Shown one piece after another: positions 9,517-18,440 of a stretch of 64,000 nucleotides of DNA. The notes beneath the pieces were generated by a model that did not search any database, had not been told where the DNA came from, and was given only the letters and a program-made list of their open reading frames with translations. A program made the translations under genes and the position numbers. The stretch is from CAVXHV01 sp963761445 (GTDB lineage Bacteria > Planctomycetota > Planctomycetia > Isosphaerales > Isosphaeraceae), in the NCBI GenBank assembly GCA_963761445.1, contig CAVXHV010000005.1, forward strand, positions 620,001 to 684,000. Direction: 5' to 3'. Each line of letters opens with the position of its first letter. The first letter of the stretch is position 1.

Positions 9517-10803
9517 CTAAGAGAAACGGCGGAAATCGTCCCAGAACCCGGGATAGGATTTTGCCACGCAAACTGGATCCTGAATTTGAAGGTTCCCTAG
9601 CTTGGTACCGAGGACGGCGAAGCTCATTGCCACCCGATGATCGTCATGTGTTTCGATCGAGACGATTGACTGGCTCCGGCGAGCAGGGAGCTGTGCAACA
9701 TGGAGATAATCGGGGCCTTCGTTGGTTTTCACGCCGATCTTATCAAGCTGCCGCGCGGGTATGCTGATCCGATCGCATTCCTTGATTCGCAGCGTTCCCA
9801 GACCGGTGATTCGTGCACCGCCGGGAATAAGCGGCGCGATGGCGATCAAGGTCAGGGCCGTGTCGGGCATGCTTTCCATGTTCACTTCAGCAGCAAGTGG
9901 CCGCATTTGGCCGCCCGGCGGGCCGGTGACCGTGGTTGTCTCGTCATCTCGATCGACCGTGGCCCCGAGCATCTCACAGATTTCGAAGAATCGATAATCG
10001 CCCTGGGCGCTCTGCCTTCCCAGATTGGTAAATGTGACCGAGCCGCCGTGAATCGTGGCGAGAGCTGCGTGATACGAGGCGGCGGAGGCATCGCCCTCGA
10101 CTCGAACAGCAGCCGGCTGATACGCCTGTCGAGGCACCTGGAACCGGCGATAGCCTTCTCGCTCAACGGCCACGCCGAAGCGGAGCATTTCGCGTAGAGT
10201 CACGTCAATGTAGGGCCGGCTCACGAGCTCCCCATCAACGTCAAGCTCGAGTCCCTCCGGCATGAGCGGACCCACCAGCAAGAGTGCGGATAGATACTGG
10301 CTGGATCGGTCACCCCTGACCCGGATCACCCGCTTGCAGACATCCGGGCCTCGAACCAAGGCCGGTAAGTACCCATCGTCGGTGGACCGGACGAAAGCGC
10401 CGAGATCAGCGACTGCATCGAGTAGGTGCTTGTTGGGCCGGGCTCGCAACGGCAGCAGGCCATCAATCGTGGTTTCATCTCGCCTGAGCATGGCGAGCGC
10501 AATCAAGAATCGAGCCGCCGTACCGCTCAAGCCCGCATTCAGGAGAAGAGGTCCGGGACGAAAAACGCCGCCAGTACCCAGGATTGATACCGAATCACGG
10601 GATCCGGCAGTGATTATAACTCCTAGTTGAATCAGAGCTTCGGAGATGCGCGAGAAGTCATCGCAGTCGGCTGGGAATTCGAGGAGGCTCTGCCCCTGGG
10701 CCAGACTCGCCAGCACGGCGTCGCGAAGAGTGATCGACTTGCTGCCCGGCAGTCTCAGAGCGAGTTTGAAGTTCCCGGTTCGCATCTCGACGTGTTTCAT
10801 CAC
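9517..10803 (-). CDS. aroA: 3-phosphoshikimate 1-carboxyvinyltransferase (EPSP synthase), divergent
   Basis: Shikimate-pathway enzyme joining phosphoenolpyruvate to shikimate-3-phosphate. The full two-domain fold is covered in 428 residues. Conserved landmarks: PGSKSITLR (Lys, Ser and Arg of the substrate site, though the usual SITNR Asn is Leu), LSGTAARFLIALA, LRARPNKHLLDA, GDASAASYHAAL, MPDTAL (catalytic Asp), LRIKECDRI (Glu), DDHRVAM and AKSYPGFW (Lys). Key residues are present, so it is probably active, but several motifs differ from the standard form (NAGLSGTAARF; LRIKECDR rather than LRVKESDR). It stands alone, next to polysaccharide genes rather than other aro genes, so a paralogue with a secondary role cannot be excluded. 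ATG codons at 10803 and 10800 are both possible. Confidence 0.85.
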   Translation of the reverse strand: MMKHVEMRTGNFKLALRLPGSKSITLRDAVLASLAQGQSLLEFPADCDDFSRISEALIQLGVIITAGSRDSVSILGTGGVFRPGPLLLNAGLSGTAARFLIALAMLRRDETTIDGLLPLRARPNKHLLDAVADLGAFVRSTDDGYLPALVRGPDVCKRVIRVRGDRSSQYLSALLLVGPLMPEGLELDVDGELVSRPYIDVTLREMLRFGVAVEREGYRRFQVPRQAYQPAAVRVEGDASAASYHAALATIHGGSVTFTNLGRQSAQGDYRFFEICEMLGATVDRDDETTTVTGPPGGQMRPLAAEVNMESMPDTALTLIAIAPLIPGGARITGLGTLRIKECDRISIPARQLDKIGVKTNEGPDYLHVAQLPARRSQSIVSIETHDDHRVAMSFAVLGTKLGNLQIQDPVCVAKSYPGFWDDFRRFS

Positions 10804-10887
10804 TCGCTCCGGCTGGAGTTGCTCGAGTCGGTCACTACTGGCGATTGTATCCTAAGAACCCAGGGCGATGCTTCGGCGACCCAGCGA

Positions 10888-11188
10888 CCCAGGGCGATGC
10901 CCTCGTCCTTACCCACAAGTCTGAACCAGTTATGGCTCATTAAGTTACGGCGACAGAACGGAGCTTTGATTGGAAAATGTGTACTATATGTACACCAGGT
11001 GCATTCAAAAGGCACTCACATGACGAGCCGGCCAATATTGAGAGTTCCCCGGAAAAACCGAGAAAGTGAATAGTGCGCATAACATCACAATTGTGTATGT
11101 CGATCGATAATGCTTCCGTATCTTATCGTAAACTCTTGTTAAATATCGTGTTATGACTTGTGGGTAAGGACGAGGGCGATGCCCTGGG
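10888..11188. repeat. 301-bp element bounded by 32-bp inverted repeats with REP-like hairpins
   Basis: Bases 10888-10919 and 11157-11188 are inverted copies of one another over 32 bases, differing only in the three-base loop of an AGGGC-GAT-GCCCT hairpin carried by each end. A decayed third copy of the hairpin word lies at 10860-10873, and just outside the right end a second hairpin, GCCCTTTCAGGGC, sits at 11201-11213. The 237-base interior is AT-rich compared with its surroundings. Paired hairpins of this type recall REP/REPIN elements mobilised by RAYT (Y1) transposases; no such transposase is in the window. This element fills most of the gene-free stretch 10804-11390. Confidence 0.6.
10979..10995. 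promoter_or_regulatory. Perfect dyad GTGTAC-TATAT-GTACAC, candidate operator
   Basis: Six-base perfect arms around a five-base AT spacer, inside the REP-bounded element. About 25 bases downstream, 11020-11073 (plus) could encode a 17-residue peptide starting MTSRPILRVPRK, with no clear ribosome site. The arrangement resembles an autoregulated small gene, or a decayed antitoxin promoter, but nothing proves translation. Confidence 0.35.
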
Positions 11189-11390
11189 CTGATTTGTTGT
11201 GCCCTTTCAGGGCAAGAAGCAAAATGTTTTCGGAGAGATGTGGCGACGGCGCTGGTCGGCCAACATAGGCCAGCTAGTTTTGGGGTTTCTGGGAAATTGG
11301 GGAAAGAACGAGGTGCGTGGCTGTATTTGCTGAGGCTGGATGTAAGATATCTTTCAGAGTTGTTTTTGTTCGCTCGCCCGAGGACCGATC

Positions 11391-12338
11391 ATGGCCGCAC
11401 AGATCAAAGCTGCTCGGGTGAAATCAAGAACGCCGGCGCGTGTGCGATTGACAGCTTATGAGTCTGATCAGGTCGCTCGGATCGCGGCCTGGAAGTCGCG
11501 ACCACCGAATCCAGTGGGAGAGATCCTCGATCGGATCACTCTGCCGGGTGCGAAGCTCGTGGAAAAGGTCATCCCGGATGCGGTCGTCCGCGTTGCGATC
11601 GAGCAGTCTTTTCGGCTGGCCGTGTTGCTAGCGGGGCAAGAAGAGATCAAACGTCGAGGGGGCGTCGATGATCTGAGCGATCTAAAGAAGAAGCTGCTCG
11701 AGGATTGCGACCGTCTGGCTCTCGAGACGGGAGTGTTTTCTCAGGTCTTCGCAACGGTCGAAGGAGCCGTGACCGGGGCAGGCGGCGCGTTGACGACGCT
11801 GATCGACGTTCCGCTTCTTTTCATTTTATCGCTCTGGACGATTCTCAAAATCGGTCATTGCTATGGTTATCCACTTGATCAGCGGCAAGACCGGCATTTT
11901 GTGCTGGGACTGCTGGTCGCAGCGCTCTCGGGAATACCCGAGAGGAGAAAACAACGGCTCGACGCACTACACAAGCTCGAAGACTTGCTCGTAGCGGAAA
12001 CCCAGCAAGAGATCGTGGCCGAAGAGATCATGTCGGTTCTCTTCCAACTGGAGATCTTCGACGAGATTCCGGGCATCGGAGCCATTTCCGGGGCGCTGCT
12101 CAACCTATCGTTCATGCGCCGGGTTGAAAACACGGCGCGGCGAGTGTTCCAGGAACGCTGGCTCAGGGATACCGGTAAGGTACGATCGATCGCCCCGGCG
12201 ACCGCTGCCGGACACAACCTTGCAACCGGCTGGACGGGGACCGTGCGGCGAGTAGCTTATGCAGGATGCTACTGTGCGGGGTTTAGCGTGGCTTTGCCGG
12301 CATCCATTTTGCAAAGGTTGGTCTTTCGATCGAGTTAA
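11391..12338 (+). CDS. EcsC family protein
   Basis: Three hundred and fifteen residues matching the EcsC domain in layout: an N-terminal YE...W motif (LTAYESDQVARIAAWK), Pro-rich turn (PPNPVGEIL), IPDAVVRVAIEQ, a Gly-rich hydrophobic stretch (GAVTGAGGALTTLIDVPLL) and a C-terminal amphipathic segment (GIGAISGALLNLSFM). EcsC was named from a Bacillus ABC-transporter operon; its biochemical role is not established. It is probably membrane associated. The gene seems monocistronic; the ATG follows GAGGACCGATC, a weak ribosome site. It is separated from the next plus-strand gene by about 220 bases. Confidence 0.75.
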   Translation: MAAQIKAARVKSRTPARVRLTAYESDQVARIAAWKSRPPNPVGEILDRITLPGAKLVEKVIPDAVVRVAIEQSFRLAVLLAGQEEIKRRGGVDDLSDLKKKLLEDCDRLALETGVFSQVFATVEGAVTGAGGALTTLIDVPLLFILSLWTILKIGHCYGYPLDQRQDRHFVLGLLVAALSGIPERRKQRLDALHKLEDLLVAETQQEIVAEEIMSVLFQLEIFDEIPGIGAISGALLNLSFMRRVENTARRVFQERWLRDTGKVRSIAPATAAGHNLATGWTGTVRRVAYAGCYCAGFSVALPASILQRLVFRSS

Positions 12339-12555
12339 CCCGGCTTGCCCGTCTGCGGGACCGTTGATACAATCCGCCCCTTCCATACTGAAAGACACGG
12401 TCGCCCAAACGGCGTGGTCCGGGTTCGTTCACTTCTTCAGAGCTTTCTGCTTGAGCGCCACATTCGGCACGAAACCTGGCTCACACTGATTCTCCGCGCG
12501 GTGGTCCTGTACCAGCCGCAGGGGGAATGGGCGAGGGTATCCCGGAGAGCCTGGG

Positions 12556-13017
12556 ATGGGCAAGTTAGCAAATCGGCGCGTGCAGGCCTTGCTTCTGATC
12601 TTGGGAATTGGTGCGCTTTCAGGATGCGTCGAGCGACGATACACGATTCGGACAGACCCGCCTGGAGCGACGGTCGTCGTGAATGGAGAAGAGATTGGTC
12701 CCTCGCCTGCGTCAAAGAGCTTCGTGTATTACGGAGACCGAAAGATTTCGTTGATCAAGGACGGCTACCAGACGAAGACGCTCATCCAACCAATCAAGGC
12801 ACCCTGGTGGGACAACTACATCACCGAGTTCTTCACGGAGAATGTGGTACCGGTGTCGATGCGCGATGAGCGGGAATTCACGTACAAGCTAGAGCCTTTC
12901 AAAATGACTCCGCAAGGGGAGCTTCGCGATCGTGCCGAGAGTTTGAGAAGCGAGGCTCGCATCCTACCCAAGCCACGCCCTGGGGGGATTCTCGGATTCT
13001 TCGGTTTTACTGACTGA
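12556..13017 (+). CDS. PEGA-domain lipoprotein
   Basis: A 153-residue exported lipoprotein: signal peptide with lipobox LSGC at about residues 21-24, followed by a PEGA domain (YTIRTDPPGATVVVNGEEIG... with the conserved KDGYQTK turn). PEGA domains are surface-protein beta modules thought to contact the cell wall. The C-terminal part is charged and then Pro/Gly-rich (KPRPGGILGFFGF). No enzymatic motif is visible. It lies 100 bases before the nitrilase gene on the same strand and may be co-transcribed; function unknown. Confidence 0.75.
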   Translation: MGKLANRRVQALLLILGIGALSGCVERRYTIRTDPPGATVVVNGEEIGPSPASKSFVYYGDRKISLIKDGYQTKTLIQPIKAPWWDNYITEFFTENVVPVSMRDEREFTYKLEPFKMTPQGELRDRAESLRSEARILPKPRPGGILGFFGFTD

Positions 13018-13118
13018 GCGGCGCCGCTGACTGAAAGTTGGATGGACAAAGGACGTCCGGCGAGCCGATTGGGAAAGAAGCTTGTTGGGATAGGGACGTC
13101 CGAACGAGGTGAACGGCC

Positions 13119-13979
13119 GTGAAGATTATCGTGGCCGCGGTCCAGATGCTTTCCGACGTGCTTGACGTCTCGGCCAACGTAGACCGAGCCGACGAGATGT
13201 TGCGACAGGCACGAAATTCGTCGGTCGAGCTGGCGGTGTTGCCGGAGCTTTTCAATACGGGCTACAGTCTGTGCCCGGATTTTGGTCCTTATAGCGAAAC
13301 CGCCGATGGACCGACGCTTGAACATTTGCGACAGCGCAGCCGTCAGTGGCGGATGGCGATTGCGGCAGGATTTGTTGAGCGTGAGGGGCGGCATCTGTAC
13401 GATTCGCTGGTTTTTTGCAGTCCCGACGGGAACATGCAGATTTACCGGAAGCGGAATCTGGTGTTCTGGGAGCGGTTTCGCTTCCGCCCCGGTCAATTGC
13501 CACTCGTTGTCGAGACTCCCTGGGGCCGAGTTGGTTTTGCGATCTGCGCCGACATGATTTACCGAAGAGTCTGGAGTGATTACCGCGGCCGGATCGACCT
13601 GGCGGTGGTAGCGGCGGCCTGGCCTGATTTCGCCGATCGCGAATCGGGGCGGAGGCACTGGCTGCTGGGACATGTAGGCCCGCTCTCCGGCGCCATTCCG
13701 GCCAAGGTCGCGATGGATCTCGATGTTCCCGTGGTCTTTGCCAATCAATGCGGCGTAACCCACACGAATATTCCGGTCCTGGGGACCAAGATCAAGGACC
13801 GGTTCTCCGGTCAAAGCAGCATCTGTGACGGCCGGCACGGCGTGCCGGTGCGAGCCGATCGTGAGCCTGCGCTACTCATTGCTCCCATTACTCTCCATCA
13901 CCAGCGAGGATTGAAATCGTGGCGTTCTATGTCCCCCTCGGTCCCCGCGGCCTTATTTTCCGGCTCGGCACTTTCGTGA
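13119..13979 (+). CDS. Carbon-nitrogen hydrolase (nitrilase superfamily)
   Basis: Amidase/nitrilase-fold enzyme cleaving a non-peptide C-N bond. The Glu-Lys-Cys triad is readable: Glu in LPELFNTGY (about residue 46), Lys in IYRKRNLVF (about 111), Cys in FAICADMIYRR (about 144). Length of 286 residues is normal. The KIKDRFSGQSSICDG segment corresponds to the C-terminal beta strands. The substrate cannot be assigned; omega-amidase or N-carbamoyl amidohydrolase relatives are possible. The last about 20 residues (SWRSMSPSVPAALF) look unlike the family and overlap the next open frame, so a frameshift near 13910 is possible. Confidence 0.8.
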   Translation: MKIIVAAVQMLSDVLDVSANVDRADEMLRQARNSSVELAVLPELFNTGYSLCPDFGPYSETADGPTLEHLRQRSRQWRMAIAAGFVEREGRHLYDSLVFCSPDGNMQIYRKRNLVFWERFRFRPGQLPLVVETPWGRVGFAICADMIYRRVWSDYRGRIDLAVVAAAWPDFADRESGRRHWLLGHVGPLSGAIPAKVAMDLDVPVVFANQCGVTHTNIPVLGTKIKDRFSGQSSICDGRHGVPVRADREPALLIAPITLHHQRGLKSWRSMSPSVPAALFSGSALS

Positions 13980-14173
13980 TCGGAATCTGGGGCGGTCTCG
14001 TCTACCGGCTGGCGTATCACCGCCGCGTGATCAAGGTAAACAACCCAGAGCCGTTTCTGGCTGGGCGTTATGGGATTTATACGTATACACTGCCTGAGGA
14101 TGCTGCCACGCTGCCGGGCCCGCTTTTACCAGCGGGGAGGGTGATCGAGATCGAAGCGGCTGCGCTGGCCTGA
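13919..14173 (+). CDS. Small hypothetical protein, or frameshifted tail of the upstream hydrolase
   Basis: An 84-residue frame starting with GTG (AGGA about 10 bases upstream) and overlapping the end of the nitrilase gene by 61 bases. It has one hydrophobic stretch (LGTFVIGIWGGLVYRLAY) and a soluble tail. I do not recognise a family. Either it is a small membrane protein, or it is the true C-terminus of the hydrolase after a one-base error; the systematic indels elsewhere in the window make the second option real. Confidence 0.4.
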   Translation: MAFYVPLGPRGLIFRLGTFVIGIWGGLVYRLAYHRRVIKVNNPEPFLAGRYGIYTYTLPEDAATLPGPLLPAGRVIEIEAAALA

Positions 14174-14184
14174 CTCGAAGTGCA

Positions 14185-15684
14185 TCACTTATCACGGACT
14201 GTCAAATCGAGTTTCGCGAGCGGCGGGGTGGGGAAGCGATGTCGCTCGAGAGTGAACCAGACGATCGCCAGCACGAGCCCACCCCCCCCAACGACCCAGA
14301 TCGATTGCTGATTTGGCGGTTGCATTCCGATCACGATCAAACCGGTGCAGCCCACGGTGCTCACGATCGCCATGGGCCGATACCAGACGCCGAGATCCCA
14401 CGGGCCCATGACGGTCCAGGTTTTACCATGAGCGCGCGCTCCCAGCGCAGCCGGGACGACGTAGGAAAGATAGAGGAAAATCGTGCACACCACCGTGATG
14501 GTGGCGTACACCGGCGTGTACAGGGTGAACAACGCAGAAGCCGCCGCAATGCTCCAGATGGCAACGGGGGGAGTGCGTCGCTTCGGGCAGACCCAGCGGA
14601 TGGCCCGTGACCAGGGAAGGCCGCCGTCGCGCGCGAACGCATAAGCCATTCTTGATGCTGAAGTCAAAGTGGCAAGTCCGCAAAGATACTGGGCCACGAC
14701 AATCGCCGCGACGGAGAAAACCCACAGCGGCCGGGGCAGGACGCTAGTCAGAATTCCCAGGAAAGCTCGCTCGCCTTGAGCGGCCGCTGCCGGCACGGCC
14801 GGAGCAGCCAGCACGACCACGCCCAGCAAGATCCAGCCGGCCACGCCCGAGATCAGAACCGAGCGCAACATTCCCCGCGGCACATTCTTGACGGCGCCGA
14901 TTGTCTCCTCGGCGGCGTGCGCCGATGCGTCGAAGCCGGTGATCGTGTATGCAGGCAAAAGCAGTCCCTGTGCGAAGAGCAACTGCATTCTAATCGCGGC
15001 CGGCCAGACATTGCCACCGGCCTGGCCGCTAAAGTTCTCAAAAGTAACAAGGCGCGAAAGGTCGAGCCCCGGTGCAAACACCAGCAAACTTGCCGTAAGT
15101 ACCGCGGTGACCAGCAGAATCCAGTAGCCGCTGAAGTCAGTCAAGCGAGCCGTCACGCCGATTCCAAGATGGTTGATCGTTGCTTGCGTGGCCGTGATCA
15201 GGAGTACGGCCAGGGCCTGGACGGGCAAGTTGAGCTCTTTGGGCAGGCCTTGGGGCAGCAACGACCCGATTACGAAGCGATAAGTTCCGACGTTGATTGC
15301 GGCAAGCACGGTGATGAGCCCTGCCAGGTTGAGCCAAGCCGTCAGCCAGCCCCAGCCGCGGCCGCCGAGAAGCGCTGCCCAGTGGTAAAGGCCGCCGGCG
15401 GTCGGAAACGCCGAGGCGAGCTGGCCCATGGTGGCGGCAACGGCCAGGGCAAAGAGAACCACCAATGGCCAGCCGATTCCGATTGAAGCTCCCCCGACGC
15501 TGCAAAAGCCCAGGTGAAACGACGTTACACCTCCCGCCAAAATGCAGATGATCGAGAACGATAGCGCGAAATTCGAGAAGGTTCCCAGTCGCCGGGCCAG
15601 CTCCTGGGAATAACCCATCTCATGAAGTCGCCCCACGTCGTTGCCTGAGTCAGGCTCCGCGGGGCGCGAGCTTGCAGGGGGCAT
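14185..15684 (-). CDS. APC-superfamily amino acid/amine permease
   Basis: Twelve predicted membrane helices in 499 residues with APC features: the N-terminal LGTFSNFALSFSIICILAGG motif, GGLYHWAALL in helix 2-3, FDASAHAAEET in helix 6-7 and ASRMAYAFARDGGLPW in helix 8-9. It overlaps the eutB stop (TGATG), so it is translationally coupled to that gene; on context it probably imports ethanolamine or a related amine, or an amino acid. That substrate is inference. Confidence 0.8.
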   Translation of the reverse strand: MPPASSRPAEPDSGNDVGRLHEMGYSQELARRLGTFSNFALSFSIICILAGGVTSFHLGFCSVGGASIGIGWPLVVLFALAVAATMGQLASAFPTAGGLYHWAALLGGRGWGWLTAWLNLAGLITVLAAINVGTYRFVIGSLLPQGLPKELNLPVQALAVLLITATQATINHLGIGVTARLTDFSGYWILLVTAVLTASLLVFAPGLDLSRLVTFENFSGQAGGNVWPAAIRMQLLFAQGLLLPAYTITGFDASAHAAEETIGAVKNVPRGMLRSVLISGVAGWILLGVVVLAAPAVPAAAAQGERAFLGILTSVLPRPLWVFSVAAIVVAQYLCGLATLTSASRMAYAFARDGGLPWSRAIRWVCPKRRTPPVAIWSIAAASALFTLYTPVYATITVVCTIFLYLSYVVPAALGARAHGKTWTVMGPWDLGVWYRPMAIVSTVGCTGLIVIGMQPPNQQSIWVVGGGGLVLAIVWFTLERHRFPTPPLAKLDLTVRDK

Positions 15685-17105
15685 CAGGCACCTCTCTCGG
15701 ACTGCGCGATCACTGCGCCTACGAGCTCGAGAACCTGGTTCTTTACGGCGTGATCAATCTCGAATGAATCCTGGCCGGCCGGTAATCCCCGAGCTTCCAG
15801 CCACGACGCGAACTCGGGTGCCGGCTTCAAGCCGAAGAGCCGGCGGATCGCCAGGGCATCATGAAAACTGGTCGACTGGTAGTTGAGCATCACATCGTCG
15901 GAGCACGGCACACCCATCACATAATTACACCCGGCGGCCGCCAGGAGCACCAGCAAGTTGTCTGCGGAGTTCTGGTCTGCCTGAGCATGGTTTGTGTAGC
16001 AAATGTCGACGCCCATCGGTAGACCGAGCATCTTCCCCATGAAGTGGTCTTCCAGCCCCGCGCGGATGATCTGCCGCTCGTCGAACAAGTATTCCGGACC
16101 GATGAAACCGACCACGCTATTGACCAGAAATGGTGCGAACGCCCGGGCAACACCGTAAGCCCGAGCCTCGAGCGTGAGCTGGTCAAGCCCGTGATGAGCA
16201 CCTGCGGAGAGTGCGCTTCCCTGCCCTGTCTCGAAGTACATCACATTCCTGCCAACCCAGGAGACGTTGCGCGAGTCGTGGTGCTCGAGCACGCGTTCCT
16301 GGCCCTCGCGCAACAGTGCCAGAGAGATGCCAAAACTGGAATTGGCCGCCTGGGTGCCGGCGACCGATTGAAACAGCAGGTCGATCGGCACGCCGCGCTC
16401 GAGGCAAGCAAGCTGCGTTGTAATATGGGCGAGACAACAAGACTGGGTCGGGATCGAAAGTGCCTCGATCAGGTCGTGGATTGCGAGGAGGACTGCGCTG
16501 GCAACCTCAGTGGACTCGGCCGCAGGGTTCACGCCGATCACGGCGTCGCCGCATCCGAAGAGCAAGCCGTCGACAGCGGAAAGCAGGATTCCGGTGATGT
16601 CATCAGAAGGGTGATTGGGTTGAATACGGATTCCGAGCACACCGCGCTGGCCCATCGTGTTGCGGCAGCGACTCACGATGCGGATCTTGTTCGCTGCAAG
16701 CACGAGGTCTTTGTTGCTCATCAGCTTCGTCACGGCAGCGACCATTTCCGGTGTAAGCCCGCCGGAGGCGGCTTCGAGCAGGGAGCTCTCCGTCTCGTCG
16801 TCGAGAATCCATTCGCGCAACTCGCCGACTGTGAGCCGGCGCAACCTTTGAAACACGGCTTGATCGTGCGAGCTCTGGATCAGCAGGCTGACTTCATCCA
16901 GAGTGGGATCGATGAGGGGATGGTCGGCGATTTCTTGTAGTGTCAAGCCAGCCAGCACGGATTTGGCTGCAACGCGCTCGCGCTCCGTCCGCGCGGCGAT
17001 CATTGCAAGTTGATCGCCTGATTTTTCCTCGTTGGCCTTGGCAAAGACCTCACGAAGATCAGCGAAGACGAAACGCTCGCCGCCAAAGACGCTGAACAGG
17101 TTCAT
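15684..17105 (-). CDS. eutB: Ethanolamine ammonia-lyase large subunit (EutB)
   Basis: B12-dependent conversion of ethanolamine to acetaldehyde and ammonia; EutB holds the TIM-barrel active site. The 473-residue product from the ATG at 17105 has normal length. Recognisable parts: FADLREVFAKANEEKSGD at the N-terminus, VGIRIQPNHPSDD-like segment (GIRIQPNHPSDD), the GDAVIGVNP turn, AGTQAANSSFGI, FETGQGSALSAGAHHG, VGFIGPEYL and CYTNHAQADQNS. The small subunit EutC, normally next to EutB and needed for the holoenzyme, is absent: upstream is a glycosyltransferase and downstream the permease. Either EutC is elsewhere or lost. The upstream extension of the frame over the glycosyltransferase is a shadow and was not used. 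Confidence 0.88.
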   Translation of the reverse strand: MNLFSVFGGERFVFADLREVFAKANEEKSGDQLAMIAARTERERVAAKSVLAGLTLQEIADHPLIDPTLDEVSLLIQSSHDQAVFQRLRRLTVGELREWILDDETESSLLEAASGGLTPEMVAAVTKLMSNKDLVLAANKIRIVSRCRNTMGQRGVLGIRIQPNHPSDDITGILLSAVDGLLFGCGDAVIGVNPAAESTEVASAVLLAIHDLIEALSIPTQSCCLAHITTQLACLERGVPIDLLFQSVAGTQAANSSFGISLALLREGQERVLEHHDSRNVSWVGRNVMYFETGQGSALSAGAHHGLDQLTLEARAYGVARAFAPFLVNSVVGFIGPEYLFDERQIIRAGLEDHFMGKMLGLPMGVDICYTNHAQADQNSADNLLVLLAAAGCNYVMGVPCSDDVMLNYQSTSFHDALAIRRLFGLKPAPEFASWLEARGLPAGQDSFEIDHAVKNQVLELVGAVIAQSERGA

Positions 17106-17170
17106 GGAAAGCTCCCCGGCGCGAGTCGGCCTTTGCGCCTGCCAAAAGCGCGGCGGTTGTGAATAGCTTG

Positions 17171-18247
17171 TCACTCTATGTTCTTGGCGATTGCCTCGCG
17201 ATAGAGCTCCGCCAGCTTGTCGGCCTCGATATCGATGTCGAATCGCTGGCTGGCGCGCTCTCTTGCGTTCTCGCCGAGCCGGCGAGCGAGAGAGGGGTCG
17301 TCGAGAAGAGTTGTGATTGCGGCCTTGAGCGCAACGGGGTCTGCGGCAGGAACCAGAAGACCGTCTTTGCTGTGATCGATCAAGGTACGAAGGCCTTTCA
17401 CGTCGCTGGCGATGCACGGAAGGGCGCGGGCCAGCGCCAGGGTGAGCATCCGCCCCGCATTTGCGCTCAACGCGGACTGGCAGTAGATGTCCAGCACGGA
17501 CCAGAAATCAGGGCCGGCGATCGGATAATCGGTCACCGTGACCCGTTCGGCGATCCCGAGTTGTTTGGCCAGTTGGCGTAGAGCTGTTTGCTCGCGAGCG
17601 GCGCACGCGATCACGAACTCGACGTCATACCCGGCACCGACGACTAACCTGGCTGCTTCGGTGAAGACCGATAGCCCCGGACCTTCATCCTGAGCTCCTC
17701 CGGCGCCGATCACCGGTATTGTCCCGGCTGCAGGCGTTCGTGAGGTGGGGGCTTTTCCGGCGACGACTCCATGGGGGATGAGGGCAATCCACTCGTGTGG
17801 AATGCCGAGAGAGTGCTTGAGCTCGTCGGCCAGGTCGGATCCGGTAACGATCAGGCGACGGCACCACTTCCGGCTTAGCTTGAGACCGCGCTCAACGGTT
17901 GCAAAACCAGCCACTGTTTGAACGTAGGGAACCTGGCCTGCTTCGGACAAGGAAAGGGCCATGTCGACCATCTGATCGTCCAGGGCGTGCAGCAGATTGG
18001 GGCGGTCCAGCCGCGGGTCTGCCCAGATCAGCCGCCCTGCGAAGAGTCGCAGTATGCGTCGTTTGAGCGCGCGCGCTTCAAGGACCCTCGGGTCGCCGGA
18101 GAGATCCTCGGCTCTCGAGGCGCATAGCACCTGGATTTGAAACCCATGGTGTTCGAGGCGGTCGAGCAGGGGGGGTAACGGCCCTGCGGTGTCGTCGCCG
18201 GGCAGACGGCCATCGAGGATCAGCAGCCTTGTGGCCTCCGACATCAA
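17171..18247 (-). CDS. Family 4-type glycosyltransferase
   Basis: Three hundred and fifty-eight residues with a GT-B layout. The C-terminal donor half is clear: IPVIGAGGAQDEGPG, then SANAGRMLTLALARALPCIASDVKG and GLLVPAADPVAL, typical for nucleotide-sugar binding in GT4 enzymes, although the usual E-x7-E is weak (SALSANAGRMLTLALA). The N-terminal acceptor half has the DGRLPGDDTAGPLPPLLDRL opening. It may act in envelope or exopolysaccharide synthesis; no sugar can be named. It sits 65 bases upstream of eutB on the same strand, which is probably coincidental. Confidence 0.7.
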   Translation of the reverse strand: MMSEATRLLILDGRLPGDDTAGPLPPLLDRLEHHGFQIQVLCASRAEDLSGDPRVLEARALKRRILRLFAGRLIWADPRLDRPNLLHALDDQMVDMALSLSEAGQVPYVQTVAGFATVERGLKLSRKWCRRLIVTGSDLADELKHSLGIPHEWIALIPHGVVAGKAPTSRTPAAGTIPVIGAGGAQDEGPGLSVFTEAARLVVGAGYDVEFVIACAAREQTALRQLAKQLGIAERVTVTDYPIAGPDFWSVLDIYCQSALSANAGRMLTLALARALPCIASDVKGLRTLIDHSKDGLLVPAADPVALKAAITTLLDDPSLARRLGENARERASQRFDIDIEADKLAELYREAIAKNIE

Positions 18248-18347
18248 TTGTATCCATCCGTGTCAGAGTGGACGCTGCTGGTTTGTCAGGCTTGGGGCAC
18301 AACTTGCTTCAATCGTTGCCGAACGTGATGACGCATCCATCCAGCCG

Positions 18348-18376
18348 TTGGAATCGGTCGCATGATGGTTTATACT
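18348..18376 (+). promoter_or_regulatory. Sigma-70-type promoter of the moxR operon
   Basis: TTGGAA at 18348-18353, 17-base spacer, TATACT at 18371-18376. The moxR ATG follows about 65 bases after the -10 box. It lies in the divergent region between the glycosyltransferase and moxR. Confidence 0.5.
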
Positions 18377-18440
18377 GTCGTGAACGCAAAGGACACCCAG
18401 CCAGATGCATGGTAATGGAAAAGGACGCTGAGCCGACCGC

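Noticed and set aside
12816..13838. Minus-strand frame of 340 codons
   Set aside because: Antisense of the PEGA lipoprotein and nitrilase genes; no recognisable domains.
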